Counted from the first letter of the stretch, positions 39,437 to 48,361 are shown. The stretch is DNA of 64,000 nt from Pseudoduganella umbonata (GCF_014192225.1 NZ_JACHXS010000014.1:62001-126000); one strand, 5' to 3'. Made by a program: numbers and translations. Notes: generated by a model not told the origin, from the sequence alone.

Positions 39437-41068
39437 ATGTTCAAGCGACTTACCATCCGCACCCGTCTGATTGCCACGATGGCCGTTCTCGGCCTGCTGA
39501 TCGCCATTACCGGCGCGGTGGGCATTTACGGCGTCCGCTCCGTCAACGCCGCACTCGAAGAAACCTACAGCAACCAGCTGGCATCGGCGCTGGCGATGGC
39601 CGACGCGAAAACCCTGTTGATGCGCGCCCGGCTGGTACAGGACCGCGCCGTGTTCCATCCCGACTCGCCGGAGATCCCCGCGCTGCTCAAGCGCGCCGAC
39701 GACTTCATGGCCAAGTCGGATGTGGCGTGGCAGCGCTACCTGGCGCTGGACCAGGATGCGGACGAAAAGGCACTGTCCGACAAGGTGGCGGCAGCGCGCA
39801 AGGACATGGTCGACAAGGGACTGGGCGCGCTGGCGCAGGCGCTGCGCGATGGTGACGCTGCCCGCATCAACCAGATCGCGATGAAGGACATGCAGAAGCT
39901 GTTCTCCGCCTACAGCGATGCATCCGACAAGCTCGACGACTACCAGATGACGACGGCAAAGGAAGGGTTTGAAGCCAGCCAGCGCCTGTACGGCACCGTG
40001 ATGACACTGTCGATCGGCGCCATCGTTGCCGGCGTACTCCTCATCCTGGTCGCTTGCATGGCACTGCTGCGCGCCATCATGGGCCCGTTGGGCGAAGCGC
40101 TGGCGCACTTCGACGCGATGGCGGCCGGCGACCTGTCGCGCCGTGTCGACACCACCCGGCAAGACGAGATGGGCACGCTTCTGAAAGGCCTGTCCAGCAT
40201 GCAGCAAAAACTTGCCGACACCGTGCGCATCGTGCGCGAAGGCAGCGGCTCGATCGCCGTGGCCAGCAACGAGATCGCCGACGGCAACCTGGACCTGTCG
40301 CGCCGCACCGAGCAGCAGGCCGCCAGCCTGGAAGAGACGGCATCGTCGCTGGAAGAGCTGACGGCGACCGTGCGCCAGAATGCCGACAATGCCCGCCAGG
40401 CCAACGGCATGGCCGTCTCCGCCTCGCAGGTGGCACAGCAGGGTGGGCAGATCGTGGCCCAGGTGATCGACACGATGGGTGCCATCACCACGTCGTCGAA
40501 GAAGATCGAAGACATCATTTCCGTCATCGACAGCATCGCCTTCCAGACCAATATCCTGGCGCTGAACGCCGCCGTGGAAGCGGCCCGCGCCGGCGAACAG
40601 GGCCGCGGCTTTGCCGTGGTGGCCAGCGAAGTGCGTACGCTGGCCCAGCGTTCGGCCGCCGCCGCCAAGGAAATCAAGGAACTGATCGACGACTCGGTAG
40701 CCAGCGTGGAAGCCGGCTCGACCCTGGTGGGCCAGGCCGGCACCACGATGGACGAGATCGTGACGGGCATCGCCCGCGTGGCCGACATCATGGCCGAGAT
40801 CATGTCCGCCACGTCGGAACAAAGTACCGGCATCGACCTGATCAACGAAGCCGTCACGCAGATGGACCAGGTAACCCAGCAGAACGCCGCGCTGGTCGAA
40901 GAAGCCGCCGCTGCCGCCGGATCGCTGCAGGAACAGGCCGCCACGCTGGAGCAGACCGTTGCCGTGTTCCAGCTGGACGAGCAGGCGCCGGCACGCGCCG
41001 CCGCTGCGGTTTCTCGCTCGACTGCCCGCCCGACTGCCCGGCCAGTCGGCCAGCTGGCCTGGCAGTAA
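39437..41068 (+). CDS. Methyl-accepting chemotaxis protein
   Basis: The 543-aa receptor has TM1 (about 11-31), a four-helix-bundle-type periplasmic sensor domain (32-187), TM2 (about 188-212), a HAMP domain, and a long cytoplasmic signalling coiled coil. The invariant hairpin tip is IAFQTNILALNAAVEAARAGEQGRGF. It reports to CheA/CheW. The tail is Ala/Pro/Arg-rich and lacks the NWETF-type CheR/CheB tether. The start MFKRLTIRTR was chosen as the start of TM1; the in-frame ATG at 39395 adds a non-homologous leader. The 286 bases upstream show no clear promoter. The ligand is unknown. Confidence 0.95.
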   Translation: MFKRLTIRTRLIATMAVLGLLIAITGAVGIYGVRSVNAALEETYSNQLASALAMADAKTLLMRARLVQDRAVFHPDSPEIPALLKRADDFMAKSDVAWQRYLALDQDADEKALSDKVAAARKDMVDKGLGALAQALRDGDAARINQIAMKDMQKLFSAYSDASDKLDDYQMTTAKEGFEASQRLYGTVMTLSIGAIVAGVLLILVACMALLRAIMGPLGEALAHFDAMAAGDLSRRVDTTRQDEMGTLLKGLSSMQQKLADTVRIVREGSGSIAVASNEIADGNLDLSRRTEQQAASLEETASSLEELTATVRQNADNARQANGMAVSASQVAQQGGQIVAQVIDTMGAITTSSKKIEDIISVIDSIAFQTNILALNAAVEAARAGEQGRGFAVVASEVRTLAQRSAAAAKEIKELIDDSVASVEAGSTLVGQAGTTMDEIVTGIARVADIMAEIMSATSEQSTGIDLINEAVTQMDQVTQQNAALVEEAAAAAGSLQEQAATLEQTVAVFQLDEQAPARAAAAVSRSTARPTARPVGQLAWQ

Positions 41069-41086
41069 GCTGTTCAAAATCGAACT

Positions 41087-41150
41087 TGGGTCAGACCCCG
41101 GTTCCAGGAAATATTGCCAAAAACCGGGGTCTGACCCCGGTTTTTGGCAA
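41087..41150. repeat. Palindromic repeat pair, GGGGTCAGACCCC subtype
   Basis: An inverted pair: TGGGTCAGACCCC (41087-41099) and GGGGTCTGACCCC (41126-41138), linked by CAGGAAATATTGCC. The second sits in a perfect 16-bp stem with loop TCTGA (41114-41150, stem start TTGCCAAAAACCGGGG). The pair fills the convergent gap between the chemoreceptor and the zinc-ribbon gene and could act as a bidirectional transcript end. Confidence 0.85.
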
Positions 41151-41171
41151 CTTGTTTATTCTTGACAGAAT

Positions 41172-42218
41172 TTACGCCTTGTTCGCGGCGGCCTGGGTGC
41201 CGCAGGCGTAGCAGAAGCGCGTGAACGCGTTCTTGCGCGCTGTGCAGGCGGTGCAGCGGTTGAACAGCCCGATGCCACAGTGCGGGCAGAAGTCCATCTT
41301 CGGGTCTTTCAGGTCCACGCCCCGTTCGCAGCCGGGGCAGACGCCCTTCCCCATGCGCGCCAGCGCGATGTCGTAGCCGAGGTTTTCACGGCGCTGCGTG
41401 TCCGGCAGCGCTTCGGCGGCACGCTGCCGCTCCAGGTAGCGCTGCAGGCCGAGGATGGCCTGCCGGCCGACCACCACCGTCAGCAGGATACCGACCACGT
41501 AACGCACGTAGCCTCCGTAGCTGGGCAGGTAAGGAACCAGCTCGACGAAGAATGCGAACAGCGCGAAGAAGATGAAGCCCCAGACGAACGGCCACCACGT
41601 GCTCTTGCGCCTGGTCTTCCACAGCCAGCCCGCGACGAGCAGCAGCGGCAACGTCAGCGCGAGGCGATAGGCGAACACGCGCAGTTCGCGCAGGTGCAAT
41701 GCCCGTTCAAAAGCAGGATGCGCCGCCTCCTGGAGGGATTGCAGCTGCGTGTGGGCCGCCGCCCGCGCCTGCCGGGCATCGAGCTGGATCTGCTCCTGTT
41801 CCTGCACGCCGGTCAATGCCTTCCGCTCCGCCGCGGCCAGGCCATCAAGCTGGCGCGTGCGGGCGATCAGCTCCGGATCCTGGTCGGGCCGGGCCGTGGC
41901 GTGGCGGGTCGACAGCCAGTTGTCGAACGTTTCGCGGGCTGATGCCGTGTTGGCCTTGGCCACCCGGTGCTGCTGCTCGGCCTGCTCTAGCGCGTTGTCG
42001 GCGGCCCGTTCATTACGTTCGGCGACCGCGATCGTGTCGCGTACCGCCGCCAGCCTGGCGGGATCGATGAACTGCTCCAGCTGGATCGGCTCCTCGACAA
42101 GATTCAGGTTGTCGACGATCTTGCCGCCCAGGCCGATCAGGAAGCCGGCAAACAGGAAGGCCACCAGCCATAAACCGCGCTGGAACCATTTTTCGGACAG
42201 GCGAAGTGCTTTGCTCAT
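41172..42218 (-). CDS. Membrane protein with coiled coil and C-terminal zinc ribbon
   Basis: This 348-aa protein has an N-terminal helix (about 14-34), a long charged helical region rich in Ala, Glu and Gln (55-165, probable coiled coil), and three hydrophobic segments (about 180-265). The C-terminal cysteine pairs are CPGC, CPHC, CTAC and CYAC (about 287-340), which would bind two zinc ions. I do not recognise a named family. The domain order suggests an inner-membrane protein with a cytoplasmic zinc-binding tail. It is a single gene between the chemoreceptor and pnp. Confidence 0.8.
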   Translation of the reverse strand: MSKALRLSEKWFQRGLWLVAFLFAGFLIGLGGKIVDNLNLVEEPIQLEQFIDPARLAAVRDTIAVAERNERAADNALEQAEQQHRVAKANTASARETFDNWLSTRHATARPDQDPELIARTRQLDGLAAAERKALTGVQEQEQIQLDARQARAAAHTQLQSLQEAAHPAFERALHLRELRVFAYRLALTLPLLLVAGWLWKTRRKSTWWPFVWGFIFFALFAFFVELVPYLPSYGGYVRYVVGILLTVVVGRQAILGLQRYLERQRAAEALPDTQRRENLGYDIALARMGKGVCPGCERGVDLKDPKMDFCPHCGIGLFNRCTACTARKNAFTRFCYACGTQAAANKA

Positions 42219-42292
42219 CGTGATGCTCCCGCTAAGTTGGACCGGAACGGAGCATAGCGGCTTTCGCCGCCACGAAGCTGTGGCAGGACTCT

Positions 42293-42328
42293 AAAAAAAA
42301 ACCGCCGGGCTTGCGCACCGGCGGTTTT
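42293..42328 (-). terminator. Rho-independent terminator of pnp
   Basis: On the minus strand ACCGCCGG and CCGGCGGT form an 8-bp GC-rich stem with a nine-base loop, followed by nine T. It lies 20 bases after the pnp stop codon. Confidence 0.9.
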
Positions 42329-42348
42329 CGGTCATCCATGAAGGACGA

Positions 42349-44466
42349 TTACTTGGCAGCGGCGCCTTCTTCGGCGGCGGCCTTCATCGACAGCTTCAGG
42401 CGGCCGCGATCGTCCGTTTCCAGGACTTTCACGCGCACCTGCTGGCCTTCTTTCAGGTAGTCGGCCACGGCGTTGACGCGCTCGTTGGCGATCTGCGAGA
42501 TGTGCAGCAGGCCATCCTTGCCCGGCATGACCTGCACGATGGCGCCGAAGTCCAGCAGCTTGAGCACGGTGCCGTCGTAGGTCTTGCCCACTTCGACCGA
42601 TGCGGTCAGCTCTTCGATGCGGCGCTTGGCTTCCTGGCCGGCGGCGGCATCCACGGAAGCGATCGTCACCACGCCTTCGTCGCTGATGTCGATCTGCGTG
42701 CCCGTCTCTTCGGTCAGCGCGCGGATCACGGCGCCGCCCTTGCCGATCACGTCGCGGATCTTTTCCGGATTGATCTTGATGGTGATCAGGCGCGGTGCGA
42801 AGTCGGACAGTTCCGTCTTCACGTGCGGCACGGCCTTCTGCATCTCGCCCAGGATGTGCTCGCGGCCTTCCTTGGCTTGCGCCAGTGCGACCTGCATGAT
42901 TTCCTTGGTGATGCCCTGGATCTTGATGTCCATCTGCAGCGCCGTGATGCCCTTGGCGGTGCCGGCCACCTTGAAGTCCATGTCGCCCAGGTGGTCTTCG
43001 TCACCCAGGATGTCGGACAGCACGGCGAACTTGCCGCCTTCCTTGATCAGGCCCATGGCGATGCCGGCCACGTGGGCCTTCATCGGCACGCCGGCATCCA
43101 TCAGCGCCAGGCAGCCGCCGCAGACGGAAGCCATCGACGAGGAACCGTTCGACTCGGTGATCTCGGACACCAGGCGCACGGAGTAGCTGAACTCTTCCGG
43201 CGTCGGCAGCGCGGCAACCAGTGCACGCTTGGCCAGGCGGCCGTGGCCCACTTCGCGGCGCTTTGGCGTGCCCACGCGGCCCGTTTCGCCGGTGGCGAAC
43301 GGTGGCATGTTGTAGTGCAGCATGAAGTCGTCGGTGTATTCGCCCATCAGCGCGTCGATCTTCTGCGAATCGCGGGCGGTGCCCAGCGTGGCCACGACCA
43401 GCGCCTGGGTTTCGCCGCGGGTGAACAGCGCCGAACCGTGGGTACGCGGCAGTACCGACGTGCGGATCGCGATCGGGCGCACGGTGCGGGTATCGCGGCC
43501 GTCGATGCGCGGTTCGCCGTTCAGGATCTGCGAACGCACGACCTTGGCTTCCATGTCGAACAGGATGTTGCCCACTTCGACGGAATCCGGTGCGTCGGTG
43601 CCTTCGGCAGCGGCTTGTGCGGCCAGGTCGGCGATCACTTCGGTCTGCATCGAGCGCAGGGCCTGCTGGCGGGCCTGCTTGTTCTTGGTCTGGTACGCTT
43701 CGTTGATCTTCGTTTCGGCGAACTGGGCGACCTTGGCGATCAGCGCTTCGTTCTTGGCCGGCGGAGTCCACTCGATTTCCGGCTTGCCGCCTTCTTCCAC
43801 CAGCGCGTGGATCGCATCGATCACGGCCTTCATCTGCTCGTGGCCGTAGACCACGCCGCCCAGCATCACTTCTTCGGTCAGCTGCTTGGCTTCCGATTCC
43901 ACCATCAGCACGGCGGTTTCGGTGCCGGCCACCACCAGGTCCATCTCGGACGTCTTCAGCTGGCTGGTGGTCGGGTTCAGGATGTACTGGCCATTGGCGT
44001 AACCCACGCGGGCTGCGCCGATCGGGCCGTTGAACGGCACGCCGGCCACGCACAGGGCGGCCGAGGCACCGATCATCGAGGCGATGTCGGGGTCGATTTC
44101 GGGATTAACCGACAGAACGTGGATGATGACCTGCACCTCGTTCATGTAACCTTCCGGGAACAGCGGGCGGATCGGGCGGTCGATCAGGCGGGACGTCAGC
44201 GTCTCCTTCTCCGACGGACGGCCTTCGCGCTTGAAGAAGCCACCGGGGATCTTGCCGGCTGCATAGGTCTTCTCGATATAGTCGACCGTCAGCGGGAAGA
44301 AATCCTGGCCGGGCTTGGCATCCTTGCGCGCCACCACGGTCGCCAGCACGACGGTGTCATCCATCGACACCAGGACAGCACCGGAGGCCTGGCGAGCGAT
44401 CTCGCCGGTTTCCAGGGTCACGGTATGCTGGCCGTACTGGAAGGTTTTCGTAACTTTGTTAAACAT
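42349..44466 (-). CDS. pnp: Polynucleotide phosphorylase
   Basis: PNPase degrades RNA from the 3' end with phosphate and is a core subunit of the degradosome; it can also add 3' tails. The 705-aa protein has two RNase PH domains, a KH domain (KINPEKIRDVIGKGGAVIRAL) and a C-terminal S1 domain (VEVGKTYDGTVLKLLDFGAIVQVMPGKDGLLHISQIA). It lies downstream of rpsO as in most proteobacteria, with a 201-base gap that holds the rpsO terminator. Confidence 0.98.
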   Translation of the reverse strand: MFNKVTKTFQYGQHTVTLETGEIARQASGAVLVSMDDTVVLATVVARKDAKPGQDFFPLTVDYIEKTYAAGKIPGGFFKREGRPSEKETLTSRLIDRPIRPLFPEGYMNEVQVIIHVLSVNPEIDPDIASMIGASAALCVAGVPFNGPIGAARVGYANGQYILNPTTSQLKTSEMDLVVAGTETAVLMVESEAKQLTEEVMLGGVVYGHEQMKAVIDAIHALVEEGGKPEIEWTPPAKNEALIAKVAQFAETKINEAYQTKNKQARQQALRSMQTEVIADLAAQAAAEGTDAPDSVEVGNILFDMEAKVVRSQILNGEPRIDGRDTRTVRPIAIRTSVLPRTHGSALFTRGETQALVVATLGTARDSQKIDALMGEYTDDFMLHYNMPPFATGETGRVGTPKRREVGHGRLAKRALVAALPTPEEFSYSVRLVSEITESNGSSSMASVCGGCLALMDAGVPMKAHVAGIAMGLIKEGGKFAVLSDILGDEDHLGDMDFKVAGTAKGITALQMDIKIQGITKEIMQVALAQAKEGREHILGEMQKAVPHVKTELSDFAPRLITIKINPEKIRDVIGKGGAVIRALTEETGTQIDISDEGVVTIASVDAAAGQEAKRRIEELTASVEVGKTYDGTVLKLLDFGAIVQVMPGKDGLLHISQIANERVNAVADYLKEGQQVRVKVLETDDRGRLKLSMKAAAEEGAAAK

Positions 44467-44603
44467 GGGTAATCCCTTTCTATTTGCCGACAGATTTTCA
44501 GGCGCTGTCGTTCACCTCACCACGGGCGCCCTGCTGATGCCTGGCGCCTTATTGCCCTGCGCATGCCAATCGTGAATTCTGGTTGGCAATAATTTAACGC
44601 TCT

Positions 44604-44644
44604 AAAAAGACAAATGCCCGCGTCAGCGAACTGGCGCAGGCATT
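44604..44644 (-). terminator. rpsO terminator / rpsO-pnp intergenic hairpin
   Basis: On the minus strand a 14-position stem (AATGCC start, one mismatch, one G-T pair) closes on a TTCG tetraloop and is followed by a T-rich stretch. It sits 23 bases after the rpsO stop, the place of terminator t1 in E. coli rpsO-pnp, where read-through feeds pnp. Confidence 0.75.
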
Positions 44645-44667
44645 GAATGAAACCGGTGATGCAAGTA

Positions 44668-44937
44668 TTACTTACGCAGGCCGAGCTTGGCGATCAGGTC
44701 GCGGTAGCGGGTTGCGTCCTTGTTCTTCAGGTAGGACAGCAGGCTCTTGCGACGGTTGACCATCATGATCAGGCCGCGGCGGGAGTGGTGATCCTTGCTG
44801 TGGGCCTTGAAGTGGCCGTTCAGTTCGTTGATGCGTGCGGTCAGCAGCGCAACCTGCACTTCAGGGGAGCCCGTGTCGTTCTGGCCACGTGCGTTGTCGG
44901 CGATGATCGCCGATTTGTTGATGTTTTCTACGGACAT
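44668..44937 (-). CDS. rpsO: 30S ribosomal protein S15
   Basis: S15 binds the central domain of 16S rRNA early in 30S assembly. The 89-aa length equals the family norm from the start MSVENINKS. The family sequence TGSPEVQVALLTARINELNGHFKAHSKDHHSRRGL is present, including the rRNA-contacting HSKDHHSRR segment. A short promoter-proximal leader with a 5'-terminal hairpin lies upstream. S15 often represses its own mRNA, so the leader is a candidate site for this. Confidence 0.98.
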   Translation of the reverse strand: MSVENINKSAIIADNARGQNDTGSPEVQVALLTARINELNGHFKAHSKDHHSRRGLIMMVNRRKSLLSYLKNKDATRYRDLIAKLGLRK

Positions 44938-45001
44938 GATAAACCTTTCACATGCGATGCGCGGAGTAAGCAACCCTGCACATCGTGAGTTACGATAAAT
45001 G

Positions 45002-45025
45002 AAAAACCCTGCCCATACGGACAGG
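45002..45025 (-). promoter_or_regulatory. Hairpin at the 5' end of the rpsO leader
   Basis: On the minus strand CCTGTCC-GTAT-GGGCAGG (7 bp, one G-T pair) is followed by GTTTTTC. It would begin at about +1 of the predicted transcript. It may protect the 5' end, attenuate, or take part in S15 autoregulation. A second small hairpin, ATCGT-AACTC-ACGAT, follows at about 44986-45000. Confidence 0.45.
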
Positions 45026-45031
45026 CCCGCA

Positions 45032-45062
45032 AGTATAACGGAATTCGCGCGGGCTGTACCAA
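45032..45062 (-). promoter_or_regulatory. Predicted promoter of rpsO
   Basis: On the minus strand TTGGTA (-35, 45057-45062) and TATACT (-10, 45032-45037) are 19 bases apart. The -10 box matches five of six positions; the -35 box and spacing are less good. Confidence 0.4.
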
Positions 45063-45100
45063 CTTCTGACTACAATCATTCAACAAGCCAGGAGCGCAAC

Positions 45101-45622
45101 ATGAAAAAGATGATCATTCATGCAATACCCCGGATGCTGCCGGGCGTGCTGCCGTGCGTGCTACTTGCCACACTGCTATGCGGCTGCGCCTTCGGCCCGC
45201 CGCCTCAGCCGGGCGAGCCGATGGCCGCGGTCGAATCAAGGCTGGGAACGCCCAGCGCCCGCTTTGCCAGCGGCGGCGAAACGATCCATGAGTACGGTGC
45301 CGGCGCGTTCGGCCAGTTCACTTACATGGCGCGCTACGGCGCCGACGGTCGGCTGCGCTCGTACGAGCAGGTGCTGACCGATGAAAAATTCGCCGGCGTG
45401 AAACTGGGCATGGACGACAAGACCACGATCCTGCACACGTTCGGCCATCCGGCCGAGACGATGTACCTGTCGCGCCGCGACCTGGAAGTGTGGAGCTACC
45501 GCTACAAGCAGTCGGGCGTGTGGGATTCGATGATGCACATCCACTTCAGCCGGGATGGCAAGGTGCGCGAGATGATGGCCGGGCCGGATCCGATGCGCGA
45601 CCACCGGGAAGGGTTCTTCTGA
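45101..45622 (+). CDS. Putative lipoprotein, SmpA/BamE-like
   Basis: This 173-aa exported protein has a hydrophobic signal sequence ending in LLCGCAFG, which contains a lipobox-like LCGC before the lipid-modified cysteine. The mature part has two related segments (PMAAVESRLGTPSARF-GGETIHEYG and GMDDKTTILHTFGHPAETMYL). They resemble the small alpha-beta unit of SmpA/OmlA lipoproteins, in which a G-PT/P turn precedes a strand. The start has AGGAG six bases upstream, and a TACAAT -10-like box lies at 45071-45076. The role is unknown; an envelope location is likely. Confidence 0.75.
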   Translation: MKKMIIHAIPRMLPGVLPCVLLATLLCGCAFGPPPQPGEPMAAVESRLGTPSARFASGGETIHEYGAGAFGQFTYMARYGADGRLRSYEQVLTDEKFAGVKLGMDDKTTILHTFGHPAETMYLSRRDLEVWSYRYKQSGVWDSMMHIHFSRDGKVREMMAGPDPMRDHREGFF

Positions 45623-45666
45623 GGTCGCGGCAGCCGAACCGGCGAAACCCGAAACCGCGGAAAACC

Positions 45667-45737
45667 GGGGGCGAAACAGGGATTTCGAGGAGCACCGCTC
45701 CTCGCCTGTGCAGCGGAGATAGCATGCAGGCTATCTC
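45667..45737 (+). repeat. Double-hairpin intergenic module (second repeat family, copy 2)
   Basis: GGGGCGAAACAGGGATTTCG leads into hairpin 1 (CGAGGAGC-ACC-GCTCCTCG, 45686-45704). GCCTG follows, and then hairpin 2 (GAGATAGC-ATGCAG-GCTATCTC, 45716-45737). Compared with the minus-strand copy at 21414-21478, two stem pairs changed together (A-T to C-G and G-C to A-T), and both hairpin-2 loops centre on TGCA. As in that copy, a GGKGWCAG-family palindrome follows within about 15 bases. Confidence 0.7.
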
Positions 45738-45743
45738 TCCTTC

Positions 45744-45799
45744 CAGGCACCTATTAATTTGCAACACGCGTGTTGCAAATTAATAGGTGCCTGTCCCCT
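45744..45799. repeat. Perfect 50-bp palindrome, GGTGCCTG subtype
   Basis: Bases 45744-45793 are a perfect inverted repeat with no loop. Each arm is CAGGCACC, then TATTAATTTGCAACACG, and the centre is ACGCGT. The ends are half-cores of the GGTGCCTGTCACC type, so it looks like an inverted pair of family elements fused at the linker. It lies in the convergent gap between the lipoprotein gene and leuA. Confidence 0.9.
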
Positions 45800-45822
45800 T
45801 GCTGTGTGTTCCCTCTTCTTGC

Positions 45823-47358
45823 TTACTCGGTCTGCGGATTGACCCGCGCCTTCGCATGCAGCTTGTTCAGCGCGGCGAGGTAGGCCTTGGCGGAGGCGAC
45901 CACGATGTCCGGATCGGCGCCCACGCCGTTGACGATGCGCCCGGCCTGCGACAGCCGCATCGTGACCTCGCCCTGCGACTGCGAACTGGGGCTGATCGCG
46001 GCGATCGAGAACAGTACCAGCTCGGCGCCGCTCCTTGCTTCGGTCTCGATCGCGTTGACGATCGCATCCACCGGGCCGTCGCCGCTGCCTTCGCACAGCA
46101 CTTCCCGCTCGCCCATCGCGAACACCACGCGCGCGTGCGGCAACTCGCCCGTTTCGCTGCGTTGCGCCAGCGATACCAGCCGGTAGTACTCGCCCTCCTC
46201 CCGCTCTTCGGTGGAGACCAGCGCCATGATGTCCTCGTCGAAGATCTCGGCCTTCCGGTCGGCCAGATCCTTGAAGCGGGCAAACGCGGCGTTGACGTCG
46301 CCTTCCGAATCGAGCTCGATGCCCAGCTCCTGCAGCCGCTGCTTGAAGGCGTTGCGCCCGGATAGCTTGCCGAGCACGATCCTGTTGGCGGTCCAGCCCA
46401 CGTCCTCGGCGCGCATGATCTCGTAGGTTTCGCGCGCCTTCAGGATGCCGTCCTGGTGGATGCCCGAGGCGTGCGCGAACGCGTTGGCACCGACCACCGC
46501 CTTGTTCGGCTGCACGGCGAAGCCGGTAATCTGCGACACCATCTTCGACGCCGCCACGATCTGCGTGGCGTCGATGCCGCATTCGAGGTTGTAGTAGCCG
46601 CCGCGCGTGCGCAGCGCCATCACCACTTCTTCCAGCGCGGTATTGCCGGCCCGTTCGCCCAGGCCATTGATCGTGCATTCGATCTGGCGCGCGCCGCCGA
46701 TCATCACGCCGGCCAGCGAATTGGCCACGGCCAGGCCAAGGTCGTTGTGGCAGTGTACCGACCAGACGGCCTTGTCGGAGTTGGGGATGCGCTCGCGCAG
46801 CCGGCGGATCGATTCGCCGAACAGTTCGGGGACGGCATAGCCGACGGTATCGGGGAAGTTGATCGTCGTGGCGCCTTCGGCGATCACCGTTTCCAGCACG
46901 CGGCACAGGAAATCCTCCTCGGACCGGCTGCCGTCTTCGGGCGAGAACTCGATGTCGTCGGTGAAGCGGCGCGCGAAGCGGATCGCCTGGGTGGCCTGCT
47001 CCAGCACCTGCTCGGGTTCCATGCGCAGCTTCATCTTCATGTGCAGCGGCGACGTGGCGATGAAAGTATGGATGCGCTTCCTGGCGGCCGGTTCGAGCGC
47101 CTCGGCGGCGCGGGAAATATCGCGGTCGTTGGCACGCGACAGCGAGCAGACCGTGGAATCCTTGACGGCGGCGGCAATGGCGCGGATGGCTTCGAAGTCG
47201 CCGGGAGAGGCGGCGGCGAAGCCGGCTTCGATCACGTCCACGCGCAGCTTTTCCAGCTGGCGCGCGATGCGGATCTTTTCTTCCTTGGTCATCGACGCGC
47301 CGGGCGATTGCTCGCCGTCGCGCAGCGTGGTATCGAAAATGATCAGGCGGTTGCTCAT
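45823..47358 (-). CDS. leuA: 2-isopropylmalate synthase
   Basis: LeuA condenses acetyl-CoA with 2-ketoisovalerate, the first committed step of leucine synthesis. The 511-aa protein has the N-terminal TIM barrel with IFDTTLRDGEQSPG (7-20) and the metal motif VHCHNDLGLA, then GLGERAGN, and a C-terminal regulatory domain (from about 390) that binds leucine. The start has GAGGAG upstream; the longer open frame upstream is antisense-like. It follows pssA by 50 bases on the same strand. Confidence 0.97.
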   Translation of the reverse strand: MSNRLIIFDTTLRDGEQSPGASMTKEEKIRIARQLEKLRVDVIEAGFAAASPGDFEAIRAIAAAVKDSTVCSLSRANDRDISRAAEALEPAARKRIHTFIATSPLHMKMKLRMEPEQVLEQATQAIRFARRFTDDIEFSPEDGSRSEEDFLCRVLETVIAEGATTINFPDTVGYAVPELFGESIRRLRERIPNSDKAVWSVHCHNDLGLAVANSLAGVMIGGARQIECTINGLGERAGNTALEEVVMALRTRGGYYNLECGIDATQIVAASKMVSQITGFAVQPNKAVVGANAFAHASGIHQDGILKARETYEIMRAEDVGWTANRIVLGKLSGRNAFKQRLQELGIELDSEGDVNAAFARFKDLADRKAEIFDEDIMALVSTEEREEGEYYRLVSLAQRSETGELPHARVVFAMGEREVLCEGSGDGPVDAIVNAIETEARSGAELVLFSIAAISPSSQSQGEVTMRLSQAGRIVNGVGADPDIVVASAKAYLAALNKLHAKARVNPQTE

Positions 47359-47408
47359 GAATTGCTCCTCGATTAACCGCCTATAGGAGTCTGCCCGCAG
47401 ACTCCCGC

Positions 47409-48278
47409 TCAACGGCGGTCGGTTTCCTCGGGTTCCTCGTCGACCTGCACGATCGACACGGGCTTGCCCTTGGCCAGCCGCACGGCAAACACCACGTAGC
47501 CGGACAGTCCGTACAGCACGAACAGCAGGAACATCACCTTCGGCGGATCCAGCGACACCAGCGTGAACGCCAGCGCGATCAGGAACACGGTGATGAACGG
47601 TACCGATTTCTTGAAATTGACGTCCTTGAAGCTGTAGTACGGCACGTTGGTGACCATCGTCAGGCCGGCGAACAGCGCCAGCGCCCACGATGCCCACGGG
47701 TAGTACACGCCATGCTCGCCCATGTCGACCATCACCAGCACGAAGCCGGCGATCAGCGCCGCCGCCGACGGGCTCGGCATGCCCTGGAAGTAGCGCTTGT
47801 CGACGACGGTGATGTTGGTGTTGAAGCGGGCCAGCCGCAGCGCGGCCCCGGCACAGTAGACGAATGCGGCGATCCAGCCCAGCTTGCCCAGGCCGCGCAG
47901 CGACCATTCATAGATCACGAGCGCGGGCGCGGCGCCGAAGGACACCATGTCGGACAGGCTGTCGTATTGCGCGCCGAATTCGCTCTGGGTGTTGGTGAGG
48001 CGGGCGACGCGGCCATCGAGCCCGTCGAGCAGCATCGCCACGAAGATGGCCCAGGCGGCGTGCTCGAAGCGCTGGTTCATCGCCATCACGATCGCGTAGA
48101 AACCGCAGAACAGCGCCCCGGTCGTGAACGCGTTCGGCAGCAGGTAGATGCCGCGGCGCGGCCGAAGTTCGCCCCGCTCGTTGTATTTGCGGGCAAACCT
48201 GCTGAATGCGCTGCGGCGCGGCGCCTTGCCATTGGGGACGGCGCCGGACTTGGGCCGGCGGCGGGGGAATTTAGCCAT
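47409..48278 (-). CDS. pssA: CDP-diacylglycerol-serine O-phosphatidyltransferase
   Basis: PssA makes phosphatidylserine from CDP-diacylglycerol and serine in the inner membrane. The 289-aa protein has about eight hydrophobic helices and the CDP-alcohol transferase motif D-G-x2-D-G-x2-A-R-x8-G-x3-D-x3-D (DGLDGRVARL then GAQYDSLSD). The basic N-terminus is typical. In related genomes psd often lies next to pssA; it is not present in this window. Confidence 0.95.
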   Translation of the reverse strand: MAKFPRRRPKSGAVPNGKAPRRSAFSRFARKYNERGELRPRRGIYLLPNAFTTGALFCGFYAIVMAMNQRFEHAAWAIFVAMLLDGLDGRVARLTNTQSEFGAQYDSLSDMVSFGAAPALVIYEWSLRGLGKLGWIAAFVYCAGAALRLARFNTNITVVDKRYFQGMPSPSAAALIAGFVLVMVDMGEHGVYYPWASWALALFAGLTMVTNVPYYSFKDVNFKKSVPFITVFLIALAFTLVSLDPPKVMFLLFVLYGLSGYVVFAVRLAKGKPVSIVQVDEEPEETDRR

Positions 48279-48361
48279 TGAGTTACCTGGTGCGTTATTG
48301 CTGCGTGAGCGCTGCGCTATTGTTCTGTTCCGGCCGGGGGAAGCCCGGCCGGGTGAACCCT

